64,000 nucleotides of DNA from JBDNJM01 sp041687755 (GTDB taxonomy: Bacteria > Planctomycetota > UBA1135 > GCA-002686595): assembly GCA_041687755.1 (NCBI GenBank), contig JBDNJM010000058.1, forward strand, positions 1-64,000, given 5' to 3'. Below the pieces are notes generated by a model. It made no database searches and was not told the DNA's origin. It worked only from the letters and a program-made list of their open reading frames with translations. The translations under genes were made by a program, and so were the position numbers. Of the stretch, positions 8,133 through 15,463 are shown one piece after another; positions within the stretch are counted from its first letter, which is position 1, and every line of letters begins with the position of its first letter.

Positions 8133-8744
8133 TCAGCCGGCCTTCCTGGCGTTTCCGTCGCGGAGGGTCTCCAAGGCGGAAGCGAGGTCGCGGCTGATGA
8201 ACTCGGGCTCCAGATCGAAGCTGCGATCGCCCAGGGCCAGACCCGTGCGCACCCCGGCCAAACGCATGCCGGAGCGCCAGCCGCTGACCAGGTCCTCGGT
8301 GGAGTCGGCGAGCAGCCAAGAGCGCTCCAGGTCAAGCTCGTCGGTGTGGGCAGCGTGGTAGAAGGCCCCGGTGTTGGGTTGCTGAAACACGGACTGGGCG
8401 CGGTGCTTGCCGCGACCGTTGGGGTGATCTAGGCACAGGTAGCTCCGCGTGAGCACGCAACCTGCGTTCTCAAGCTCTTGGAGCATGTGCTGCTCAATTT
8501 CCGACCACGCTTCGTCGCTGGTGTGCCCGAACGCCACGGATTCGACGTTGCCGACCAGGTACAGGCGCCAGCCCGCCCGGTGCGCTAGAAACATGGCGTC
8601 TGCGGCGCCAGCGGTGAGCCGGAACTCGTCCAAGGTGCGAGCTTCACCGGAGGGCGGACGCTCCACGAGCGTCCCCCACAGGTCGATGAACAGGCCGCGG
8701 GCGGCGGGGGTGGTTCCGGGCAGGGGAGCGAAGGCTGAACTCAT
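8133..8744 (-). CDS. HAD-superfamily hydrolase-like protein
   Basis: A 203-residue protein with the HAD layout. Motif I is FIDLWGTLV (nucleophile Asp21). A motif-II-like LVGNVESVAFG and a motif-IV-like ADSTEDLVSGWRSGMR near residue 150 are followed by AGVRTG. The arrangement resembles histidinol-phosphatase / heptose-bisphosphate phosphatase (HisB-N/GmhB) proteins, but the second Asp of DxD is Trp (DLW) and the GmhB zinc cysteines are not evident, so general acid/base catalysis would be altered. ATG at 8744 is chosen because the upstream extension to 9017 is low-complexity and falls in the divergent promoter region. The substrate is unknown. Confidence 0.75.
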   Translation of the reverse strand: MSSAFAPLPGTTPAARGLFIDLWGTLVERPPSGEARTLDEFRLTAGAADAMFLAHRAGWRLYLVGNVESVAFGHTSDEAWSEIEQHMLQELENAGCVLTRSYLCLDHPNGRGKHRAQSVFQQPNTGAFYHAAHTDELDLERSWLLADSTEDLVSGWRSGMRLAGVRTGLALGDRSFDLEPEFISRDLASALETLRDGNARKAG

Positions 8745-9058
8745 GTCTCGAATCGGGCGGCGGGTCGCAGGTCGGTTCGGAGCGCCGGTGGGGAGCGGCG
8801 CGTTGCAGCCTCCCTTGTCGGCGCCGCGGGAGTGCGCTTGAGTTCGCCCTCTGGAAAACTCCCCCGGGCATGCCGCGAGCCGTTCGGTGCGGAAACTCCT
8901 TCCGGCTGCAAAATTAACGTGGGCAACCAGAAGCAAAGAATTCGATTCCAGGCGACCCGGGGCTCGCGGTCGATACCTCTGCAGGCGTTGGATCCCCTCC
9001 AGACCTTGCGACATCATGTTCGCGGTCAGGCTTGAGCAGGGTTGCGCCAGAGCCGCGC
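8745..9058. other. Divergent intergenic region between the HAD and GT4 genes
   Basis: The 314 bp contain no supportable gene. Both flanking genes must be expressed from here, but I see no convincing -35/-10 pair. Confidence 0.45.
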
Positions 9059-10414
9059 ATGAACGACGTCGACGAACCGAACGCAGACCTCCCTCCTCTG
9101 CGGATCGCTCTGTTGATCGACGCGATCCATCCGGGAGCGCGCCTGTCGCACCAGCCGCCTGCTCTGGCCGAGGCCCTGGGGGTCCTGGGGCACGAGGTGC
9201 TGCTGCTGCCGATTACCGCGGGCATCCTGTCCGGCGGTTCGGCACGGCGCGAAGTCTCCGACCCTTCGCAGGTACTCGGGCGGCGCGAGCTGTCGCCCCT
9301 GGGCGACCCGAACGAAGCGGCCATGGAGGCCGCGGCGGACCAGGTTCTGAGCACCAACCTGATCGGGCTGCTGCGCTCGAAACCCGACGTCATCTGCGCG
9401 TACGATCCGTCTTCGCCCGCGGCATGGATCGGAGCGCGTGCCGCCGGCCAGCTGAACCGGCCTCTGGTGCTGATCGAGCCGGGCTGGCTCTCGATGCGCC
9501 GCTTGCGCGACCGGGTCCTTGAGGGATTTGGGCGCCGCGTGTGGGGTCGGGTCGTGCGCGCCCGAGCTGCTCGACTGCTCGCGGTGGATCCCGTGGCGGC
9601 CAAGGAGGCTCAAGAGAAGGGCTTTCCCGCGGACCGCATCGGACTGCTGCCGAGCGGTGTTGATTCCCAGCTCTACGCGCCGGGGCTGCCGAGCCGGCTG
9701 GTGACCGAGCGGCGCCTGATCGGGCGCATTCTGCTAGCGGTCGGTCCCTTCGAGTCCGGCCGCGGGTTGGAGCTCCTGATCCAGGCCTTCGCCAGCGGAA
9801 TCGGGCAGCGCGAGGACTGGTGCCTCGTCCTCGTCGGGCGCGGATCCCTACAGCGTCGCCTGCGGACGCTCAGCACGCGGCTGGGCGTGGGCGCGCGGGT
9901 GCACCTGCTGGAGTATCCGGAACCGGCCGAGTTGGCAGGTCTCATGAGCGCGTCCACAATGCTCGCGGTGCCCGCGGAGAACGACACAGTCCGGGGCAAA
10001 CAAGTCATGCGGGCCATGGCCAGCGGTCTGCCGGTCATCGCGAGCGATCGTCCGCGCCTCGCCTGTCAGATCGTTGATGGCGAGACGGGACTGCTAGTTC
10101 CTTCGGGCTCGCTGGAGGACTGGCGCGCAGCCCTGCAACGTCTGGCCGGTGCGCCGGAGCTGCGCCGCCGGCTCTCGCGCTCAGGACGCGAGTGCGCCCT
10201 CGAGCGCAGCTGGCTCAACTGCGCCGAGCGTCTGGCGACGATCACTAGGTCCGTCGTCGCGGAGCACGAAGGCAACCCACGCGACTCAGCGCTCGTCGCA
10301 CCCGCGGCGGTCCCGCCCGATTCTCCGGAGGCCGCGGAGGAACTGGAGCGTGCGCTACCGGTCGATAGCGGCACAGATCTGGAGTCGACCCCAGGCCACG
10401 AAGCCACGGGCTGA
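9059..10414 (+). CDS. Glycosyltransferase, GT4 family (GT-B fold)
   Basis: A cytoplasmic or membrane-associated sugar transferase of 451 residues. The N-terminal Rossmann lobe starts at RIALLIDAIHPGARLS, with HEVLLLP following. The C-terminal GT4 lobe shows RIGLLPSGVDSQLYAPG, ILLAVGPFESGRGLELLIQA, LVLVGRGS and the donor-site stretch VPAENDTVRGK followed by QVMRAMASGLPVIAS and ETGLLVPSG. The acceptor is unknown. About 55 C-terminal residues are Ala/Pro/Glu-rich and probably disordered. ATG at 9059 is chosen; a TTG at 9032 would add nine residues. A strong hairpin terminator follows at 10489. It has no glycan gene cluster around it. Confidence 0.88.
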   Translation: MNDVDEPNADLPPLRIALLIDAIHPGARLSHQPPALAEALGVLGHEVLLLPITAGILSGGSARREVSDPSQVLGRRELSPLGDPNEAAMEAAADQVLSTNLIGLLRSKPDVICAYDPSSPAAWIGARAAGQLNRPLVLIEPGWLSMRRLRDRVLEGFGRRVWGRVVRARAARLLAVDPVAAKEAQEKGFPADRIGLLPSGVDSQLYAPGLPSRLVTERRLIGRILLAVGPFESGRGLELLIQAFASGIGQREDWCLVLVGRGSLQRRLRTLSTRLGVGARVHLLEYPEPAELAGLMSASTMLAVPAENDTVRGKQVMRAMASGLPVIASDRPRLACQIVDGETGLLVPSGSLEDWRAALQRLAGAPELRRRLSRSGRECALERSWLNCAERLATITRSVVAEHEGNPRDSALVAPAAVPPDSPEAAEELERALPVDSGTDLESTPGHEATG

Positions 10415-10481
10415 GCGACGACCCATGCGACCCTCGTAGGCTCGCCCACGGTCTGCTTGCCGAGGGGGGGACACAGGGAAT

Positions 10482-10529
10482 AAAAAAAGCGCGAGGGCGC
10501 CGCTGCACTGGGCAGCGGCGCCCTCGCGC
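10482..10529 (-). terminator. Strong intrinsic terminator, shared by convergent genes
   Basis: A perfect 18-bp stem (10489-10506 with 10512-10529) around a 5-nt loop. On the minus strand it is followed by seven T (10482-10488), a textbook rho-independent terminator for the STAS-PilZ gene. On the plus strand only three T follow, so it may work less well after the glycosyltransferase gene. Confidence 0.92.
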
Positions 10530-10571
10530 TTTCGATTCTCACAGAGTGTCAACCACCCGTCCGTGTGCGAT

Positions 10572-11396
10572 TCACCCGTCCGTGGCGTCTTCGAGCTCGC
10601 GCTTCAGGAAGGCCATGTCTTTGGCGTACTGTGCGACCAGACCCTCGGTCTCGTCGTTGAGGTCCTTGAACTCCGCGGAGACCTTCACGCCATCGGGGCG
10701 CTCTTCGATGCGCGTCACCGCGGCCAGGGCCTCGACGTGGCCCTTCTGTAGGAGGGGCAGGCGAAATTTGAGCTGCATCCCGCTGCCGAGAGCGAGCAGT
10801 TGCCCCATCTCGAACGGGTTGAGCCCGGTCTTGCCGCCGTTCCAGGTGAAGGCCAGGCCCTTGGAGTCGAGCGCGGACATGCGGCCGACGCCGCGCCAGT
10901 TCTTGCCGAAGCTGTGCCCGTGTAAGGGGTTCTTGGGCGCGGCCGACGCGGTGTCGATGAAGTGCTTCAAGCGATCCGAATCGGTCAGCGTGAACAAGAC
11001 CGCGGCCTCGTCCTCCTCGAACGCAACTTCTTGATCGGCTCCTTGGGCCTCGGCCGGGCCGCCGCGGAGGGCGTCCCCGGCGGCTTCGTCGCTGTCGTAG
11101 ACCGACACGACGCGGTCGAGTCCAACCTTCTTAATGATGTCGCGCACGAACGGCGAGGGCCGCGACATCGCCACGCCGCCGCCTTGGGCGCCAAGGGCCT
11201 TGGATGCCTTGATGATGGCCCCGAGCGCCGTGGAGTTGATGAACTTCACCAGGCGCATGTTGAGCACCACCTGATTGGAGCCCGCGGCGATCAAGCCCTC
11301 GATCTCCTTCATCAGGAGGGGGCAATAGTAAGTGTCGAACTCACCGCGCAGGTGCAGCACGGTGTAGTCGTCGCGGGGCTCAGGCGTCAGGTGCAT
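10572..11396 (-). CDS. STAS-domain protein with C-terminal PilZ-like domain
   Basis: A 274-residue cytoplasmic protein. Residues 1-105 are an anti-sigma-antagonist STAS domain (YTVLHLRGEFDTYYCP, then LVKFINSTALGAIIKASK). The phosphorylatable Ser or Thr of SpoIIAA proteins aligns with the N-S-T in INSTALG. An acidic linker follows. Residues about 150-265 resemble a PilZ-like beta-barrel (GVGRMSALDSKGLAFTW, then GMQLKFRLPLLQK). PilZ domains commonly bind c-di-GMP, but the usual RxxxR...DxSxxG signature is not clear here. It is divergent from a SpoIIE phosphatase, which suggests that STAS phosphorylation is reset by its neighbour. A strong terminator follows. The partner kinase or anti-sigma factor is not in the window. 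Confidence 0.85.
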   Translation of the reverse strand: MHLTPEPRDDYTVLHLRGEFDTYYCPLLMKEIEGLIAAGSNQVVLNMRLVKFINSTALGAIIKASKALGAQGGGVAMSRPSPFVRDIIKKVGLDRVVSVYDSDEAAGDALRGGPAEAQGADQEVAFEEDEAAVLFTLTDSDRLKHFIDTASAAPKNPLHGHSFGKNWRGVGRMSALDSKGLAFTWNGGKTGLNPFEMGQLLALGSGMQLKFRLPLLQKGHVEALAAVTRIEERPDGVKVSAEFKDLNDETEGLVAQYAKDMAFLKRELEDATDG

Positions 11397-11439
11397 GAGG
11401 CGTCGGGTGAGTGGGGCGTCAGAAGTCAGGGGGGGGGCC

Positions 11440-11462
11440 GGCTGTCCGCGGTGCGGACAGCC
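11440..11462. promoter_or_regulatory. 10-bp-arm inverted repeat in the STAS/SpoIIE divergent region
   Basis: GGCTGTCCGC, a 3-nt loop, then GCGGACAGCC: perfect arms. It lies 44 bp upstream of the STAS-PilZ start and could be a dimer operator or a hairpin in a leader. Confidence 0.5.
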
Positions 11463-11565
11463 AGTCCAAGCATGATCGACCGGGCCAAGGTCCCCTGCAA
11501 GGCTAACCCGAAGGATTCGCCCCAGGGCCGGCGCGGACGGATCCGCACGCCGAGACGCAGAAAAG

Positions 11566-11581
11566 GTGCGGGCACCCGCAC
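11566..11581. promoter_or_regulatory. Inverted repeat upstream of the SpoIIE gene
   Basis: GTGCGGG-CA-CCCGCAC has perfect 7-bp arms. It lies 50 bp before the SpoIIE start codon, a position suited to an operator. The role is inferred. Confidence 0.4.
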
Positions 11582-11630
11582 TCGCCTAGGGAGTCCGGGC
11601 GGCATAAGATGGGCCAGAGATCACACCACG

Positions 11631-13124
11631 ATGTTTTTCCGCAAAAAGAAGGCCCCGAGCACGCCCGAGGGCAAGTCCCTGGGCAAGGACGCCACGCCCA
11701 GCGCAACGTCCAGCGCAACGCCAGCGGATCAGGCCGCTGGAGCCCCCGGCCTGGGCGGGGGCGGCGGGTCGGACCTGGGCACAAGCACGACCCAATTTCT
11801 CACCGGGGACCAGGCCTTGGACCGCCAGGCGGTCCAAGTGCTCCTAGAGGCCATCGGCCAGGTCTCCAGCGCGCCGGTCGCAAGCGCCCAGGACCTCGAG
11901 GTCCTGCTGGTCAAGATCGTGGACCTCTCCATCCGCGTGACCGGTGCGGAGCGCGGGATGCTGCTCCTGGAGTCGCCCGGAGCCGACGGGGCGGACTCGC
12001 AGCTGGATGTTGCGGTGGCCCGCTCGGACAAGAACGCCAGCCTCGAGAGCGACGTCAAATTCTCGACCTCGATCGCCCGACGCGTGCTGGACTCCGGACA
12101 GCCCTTGAAGGCGACCGTGCAGTCCGATTCGGAGGCCCTCGAGCTGGGTCGTTCGGTCTTCGACTTGAAGCTGCGCGCCGTGATGTGCGTGGCGCTATCT
12201 CCGCCGCCCGAGTCGCTCGGGGAGGGCGAGCCGCCGCGGCCGCTCGGCGCGCTGTACGTCGACAGCCGCGCCGCCGCGCGCCAGTTCCAGGCGCGCGATC
12301 TCTCGCTGTTCGCCGCCTTGGCGAGTCAGATCTCGGCGACCATGCAGAAGGCCCGCCTGCATCTGGACAGCCTCGAGAAGGTGCGCCTCGAGCAGTCGCT
12401 CGAGCTGGCCAGTACGATCCAGCGCGACCTGATGCCCGGCACCGCCCACCAAATGGAGGGCTTCGAACTGCACGGCTGGTACCGCGCCGCCGAACAGGCC
12501 GCTGGTGACTTCTACGACGTGGTTAAGGCCAAGGGCGGCCGGCTCGGTGTGCTCGTGGGCGACGTGACCGGCCACGGTATTGGCCCGGCGCTGATCACCG
12601 CCGCGGCCCAGGCTTCGCTGCGCAGCTACCTGCGGCTCGTGGACGATCCCGGTGAAGTCGTCACCCTGGTCAACCAGGACCTGTGCGAGCGCATGGACGA
12701 CGGCCGCTTCCTGACCTTGTTCGTCGCCTTGCTGAGCCCGGACGGCTCGCTCGCCACGATCAACGCGGGGCATCCGCCGCCGCTGCTGTGGCGCGCCGCA
12801 GACAAGAGCTGTACCGAAGTTCCGGGCAGCGGTCCGGCGCTGGGGATGATCGACGACGAGCAGTACACGGCCGAGTCCTCCATCAAGCTGGAGCCCGGTG
12901 ACGCCCTGTTCGCGTTCACCGACGGCGCCATCGAGGCGCGTCCCGCCGATCAGTATGAGGGCTTCCTCGGCGAGCAGGGCCTGCGGGACCTTTTCATGCA
13001 GTCGATGCAGCGCGGCGACGACGCGCGCACCTCAGCGACTTTCCTGGCTGAAGCGATTCTCGCCCACGGCGAAAACTTCAACGAAGACGACCTGACCTTG
13101 GTGGTCGTGCGCGCCACGCCTTGA
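11631..13124 (+). CDS. SpoIIE-type PP2C serine phosphatase with GAF domain (RsbU-like)
   Basis: A 497-residue signalling phosphatase. After a basic, Ala/Ser-rich N-terminus (MFFRKKKAPS), a GAF-like sensory domain covers about residues 80-255 (VTGAERGMLLLES, then LGALYVDSRAAARQF). A helical linker (SLELASTIQRDLMPG) leads into the SpoIIE/PP2C domain at about 290-497. Its metal-binding aspartates are in GDFYDVV and LVGDVTGHGIGPALI, plus FAFTDGAIEAR and DDLTLVV. Such enzymes dephosphorylate STAS antagonists and so free sigma factors or control effectors. The divergent STAS-PilZ gene is the obvious partner. ATG at 11631 is chosen because the upstream open frame crosses the divergent STAS gene. Its TGA overlaps the TTG start of the DUF58 gene by four bases. 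Confidence 0.92.
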   Translation: MFFRKKKAPSTPEGKSLGKDATPSATSSATPADQAAGAPGLGGGGGSDLGTSTTQFLTGDQALDRQAVQVLLEAIGQVSSAPVASAQDLEVLLVKIVDLSIRVTGAERGMLLLESPGADGADSQLDVAVARSDKNASLESDVKFSTSIARRVLDSGQPLKATVQSDSEALELGRSVFDLKLRAVMCVALSPPPESLGEGEPPRPLGALYVDSRAAARQFQARDLSLFAALASQISATMQKARLHLDSLEKVRLEQSLELASTIQRDLMPGTAHQMEGFELHGWYRAAEQAAGDFYDVVKAKGGRLGVLVGDVTGHGIGPALITAAAQASLRSYLRLVDDPGEVVTLVNQDLCERMDDGRFLTLFVALLSPDGSLATINAGHPPPLLWRAADKSCTEVPGSGPALGMIDDEQYTAESSIKLEPGDALFAFTDGAIEARPADQYEGFLGEQGLRDLFMQSMQRGDDARTSATFLAEAILAHGENFNEDDLTLVVVRATP

Positions 13125-14047
13125 GCGGCCGGCGCTCGCAGGGCTCGAGTCCGGCCGATCGCTTCGGCGACCAGGAGCGCCTGCACCTCGACGCGGCGCT
13201 GCTTCCGCGGCTCGGTCGCTTCACGGCGCGGATGGAGGCGCTGCGCAAGCGTCGCGAGGGCGGCCGCGGCGCCCGGGAACAGGGCCAGGGTGAAGAGTGG
13301 GTCGGCTACCGCCCGTACCGCGCCGGCGACGACGTGCGCGGGATCGATTGGAACCTGCTCGCACGGCTCGATCAGCCGTTCGTGAAGCTGCAGACACGGG
13401 CGGCCTCGGAACGCTGGACCCTGTGGGTGGACGCCAGCGGATCCATGGGGGTCGGGCGCCCGTCGAAGCTGCAGGCGGCCGTGGAGACAGCGCTTGCCCT
13501 GGCGTCGCTCGGACTCGCGCGCGGGGCGGAGGTGCGCTTTGAGCTGGGCGGCGGGTGCAGCTCTCGGCTCGAGCGCCCCGCGGCCTTGCGTCGGCCGCCG
13601 GATCTCGGCGAGCTGGTGGAGCGGCTGCAGGGGCTGCGGGCGGACGGGAGTGCCGAACTCGATTCGTGGCTCGAGGTCGGAGCGCGGGGGGCCGGGCGTG
13701 TGATCTTGGTCGGCGACCTGCTCGACACCGCTCCCACCCGGCTGGCGCGCGCGGTCCGTCCGGGGGTGGACTGGGTTTGGCTGCAGCTGCTCGCCCAGCG
13801 GGAGCTTGAGCTGGGCGCGGGGCTGGAGAGCTCCGCTCCCGTCGAGTTCCTCGATCCGGAACCGGGGCGTGGGCACGATCGCCAGCGCGCAGCCCTGGAC
13901 GGCGGGACCCGTGCGACCTACCAGCGTCGGCTTTCGGAACGACTTGAGGAGTTCGGGCGCGTGGCCCGGCGGCACCGCTTGCGCTACGGCTGCTTCGAGG
14001 CCGGGCGTCCGTTCGAGGACACCCTGGCCGAAATGTTCCGAGGTTGA
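13121..14047 (+). CDS. DUF58 protein with a MIDAS-like von Willebrand A fold
   Basis: A 308-residue DUF58 protein. GEEWVGYRPYRAGDDVRGID (residues 58-77) is the DUF58 signature, and WVDASGSMG at 102-110 contains a DxSxS metal-ion-dependent adhesion site. DUF58 proteins are usually encoded with MoxR ATPases and BatA/BatB membrane proteins in chaperone-like or envelope-stress modules; here the BatA-like partner follows with a one-base overlap, and no MoxR gene is present in the window. The start is a TTG overlapping the SpoIIE stop (TTGA), a coupled arrangement. Confidence 0.9.
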   Translation: MSGRRSQGSSPADRFGDQERLHLDAALLPRLGRFTARMEALRKRREGGRGAREQGQGEEWVGYRPYRAGDDVRGIDWNLLARLDQPFVKLQTRAASERWTLWVDASGSMGVGRPSKLQAAVETALALASLGLARGAEVRFELGGGCSSRLERPAALRRPPDLGELVERLQGLRADGSAELDSWLEVGARGAGRVILVGDLLDTAPTRLARAVRPGVDWVWLQLLAQRELELGAGLESSAPVEFLDPEPGRGHDRQRAALDGGTRATYQRRLSERLEEFGRVARRHRLRYGCFEAGRPFEDTLAEMFRG

Positions 14048-15417
14048 TGCCGATGAGCGATTGGATTCGGTTCGCGTCGGGATCTGGCGGCTTTGAGCGG
14101 CCCTGGGCGCTGCTGCTCGCGGCACTGCCGGTGCTGTTGCTGCTGACAACGCGGTTGCTCGGCCGGCCCCGCCAGGTGAAGTTGGGCACGATCGCCCTGC
14201 TAGGCCAGGAACAGGACCCGCAGGAGGCGCAGGACGCCAAGCGAGTGCGCTGGCCGCTGTGGATGCTGCTGGTGGCGGGCGGGGCAGTGTGGGCCTCGAT
14301 CGCCCTGGCGGGCCCCGGGCTGCGGCTGCCGGGAGCCCGCGGTACGGCGACTCTGCACGTGATGCTCGACCGCAGCTGGACGCTGGATGCTGGCGGTCGC
14401 TTCTCGCCCCCCACGGCGGTAGCGTCGACGCGCCTCGCGCGGGCGCTGGCGGCGGCCGAGCCGTGGCGGGCGCGGGCCGAGGAGCTGGGGCTCGAGATCG
14501 AGTGGACCGCGAGCGGAGGGCGCAGGCTCGCGCCTGATCTGACGGACGAGGAGCGCCTGGAGCAGCTGCTCTCCGCGTGCCTCACGGCCGGCTCGAGTGC
14601 GGACGCGACGCTCTCCGGGCCAGGGGCAGCCGGCTCGGAGGCGGCGACTCTGCTGGTGCTGCCCCACGTGGACTCGCTCGATCTTCCGGTCGGGCAGTCG
14701 GGTCCCGCCGTGCTGGCGATCGAGGCGCCGCAGGCGGATGGACCGATCGCGAGGGGGGCAGATGCAGCCGTGGCCGGTGCCGCGCTCGTCCTGCAGGCCG
14801 GGCAGATTCTGGAACGCGAGACGCCGCTGTCGGGACACGTGGTCCTGGAGCCCGGCGTGCCGGCTCGCGCCGCAGAGTTGACCCGGGCCTGGGCGGCGGC
14901 CCGCGGCCTCACGGAGGATGCCTCGAACGGGCCCGCGCTGCTGCGTTTGCGGATGATGCACGGCACTGGCGCTGGTACGGGCTACGGCACGGGGAAGCTA
15001 GTGCGCGGGGGTCGGGAGGGCTTCGGAGTCCGTGTGACCCTAGGTGCGGGTGATGCGTCGCCCGTGCGCGCCGCCGCCTTGGCCGGCCGAGCGTGGCTGA
15101 CCGACGATCGCGGCGAGCCCATCGTGCTGGCGCGGGCCGGAGAGATCGGGATGGCGCCCGGCGCGTGGGAGTGGACCGGAAGTGACCCCCTGGCGTTCCC
15201 CGCCGCGTGGGTCCGGCTGCTGGACGAGCACGTCGCCCAGCCTCCGGAGATCGTTGGCGTCGCCCAGCGGCGCGCGAGCAGCGGCCTGCAGAGGTTCTGG
15301 CTGGAGCAGCTGGAGGACCGTGTCGGAGCCGACGAGCGGCGCTCCGCGACGGGCGCGTGCGCACTCATTGTGGCCCTCCTGCTGGGCGCGGCGGTGGCCG
15401 CACTGCGGCGGACCTGA
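14047..15417 (+). CDS. BatA-like membrane protein (aerotolerance-regulator N-terminal domain)
   Basis: A 456-residue membrane protein. The N-terminal helix (WALLLAALPVLLLLTTRLLG) followed by a short VKLGTIALLGQ strand and a second helix (MLLVAGGAVWASIALAGPGL) is the typical BatA N-terminal domain. A large periplasmic part follows with vWA-like strands but no intact DxSxS (it has DRSWTLDAGG). A final helix (CALIVALLLGAAVAAL) lies near the C-terminus. It overlaps DUF58 (TGATG) and ends 46 bp before the convergent NhaC gene. BatA-like proteins with DUF58 are thought to act with MoxR ATPases. ATG at 14047 is used. Confidence 0.82.
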   Translation: MPMSDWIRFASGSGGFERPWALLLAALPVLLLLTTRLLGRPRQVKLGTIALLGQEQDPQEAQDAKRVRWPLWMLLVAGGAVWASIALAGPGLRLPGARGTATLHVMLDRSWTLDAGGRFSPPTAVASTRLARALAAAEPWRARAEELGLEIEWTASGGRRLAPDLTDEERLEQLLSACLTAGSSADATLSGPGAAGSEAATLLVLPHVDSLDLPVGQSGPAVLAIEAPQADGPIARGADAAVAGAALVLQAGQILERETPLSGHVVLEPGVPARAAELTRAWAAARGLTEDASNGPALLRLRMMHGTGAGTGYGTGKLVRGGREGFGVRVTLGAGDASPVRAAALAGRAWLTDDRGEPIVLARAGEIGMAPGAWEWTGSDPLAFPAAWVRLLDEHVAQPPEIVGVAQRRASSGLQRFWLEQLEDRVGADERRSATGACALIVALLLGAAVAALRRT

Positions 15418-15463
15418 ACGGGCGGCCCCGGGCAGGGCGGGCCCGGTGCCCGCGCAGATCGAA

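Noticed and set aside
10482..10529. Another copy of the dispersed element
   Set aside because: It is a single perfect 18-bp terminator stem with a T run and no shared blocks with the element.
10962..11630. Upstream extension of the SpoIIE gene
   Set aside because: It is antisense to the STAS-PilZ gene and has no domain; the ATG at 11631 fits.
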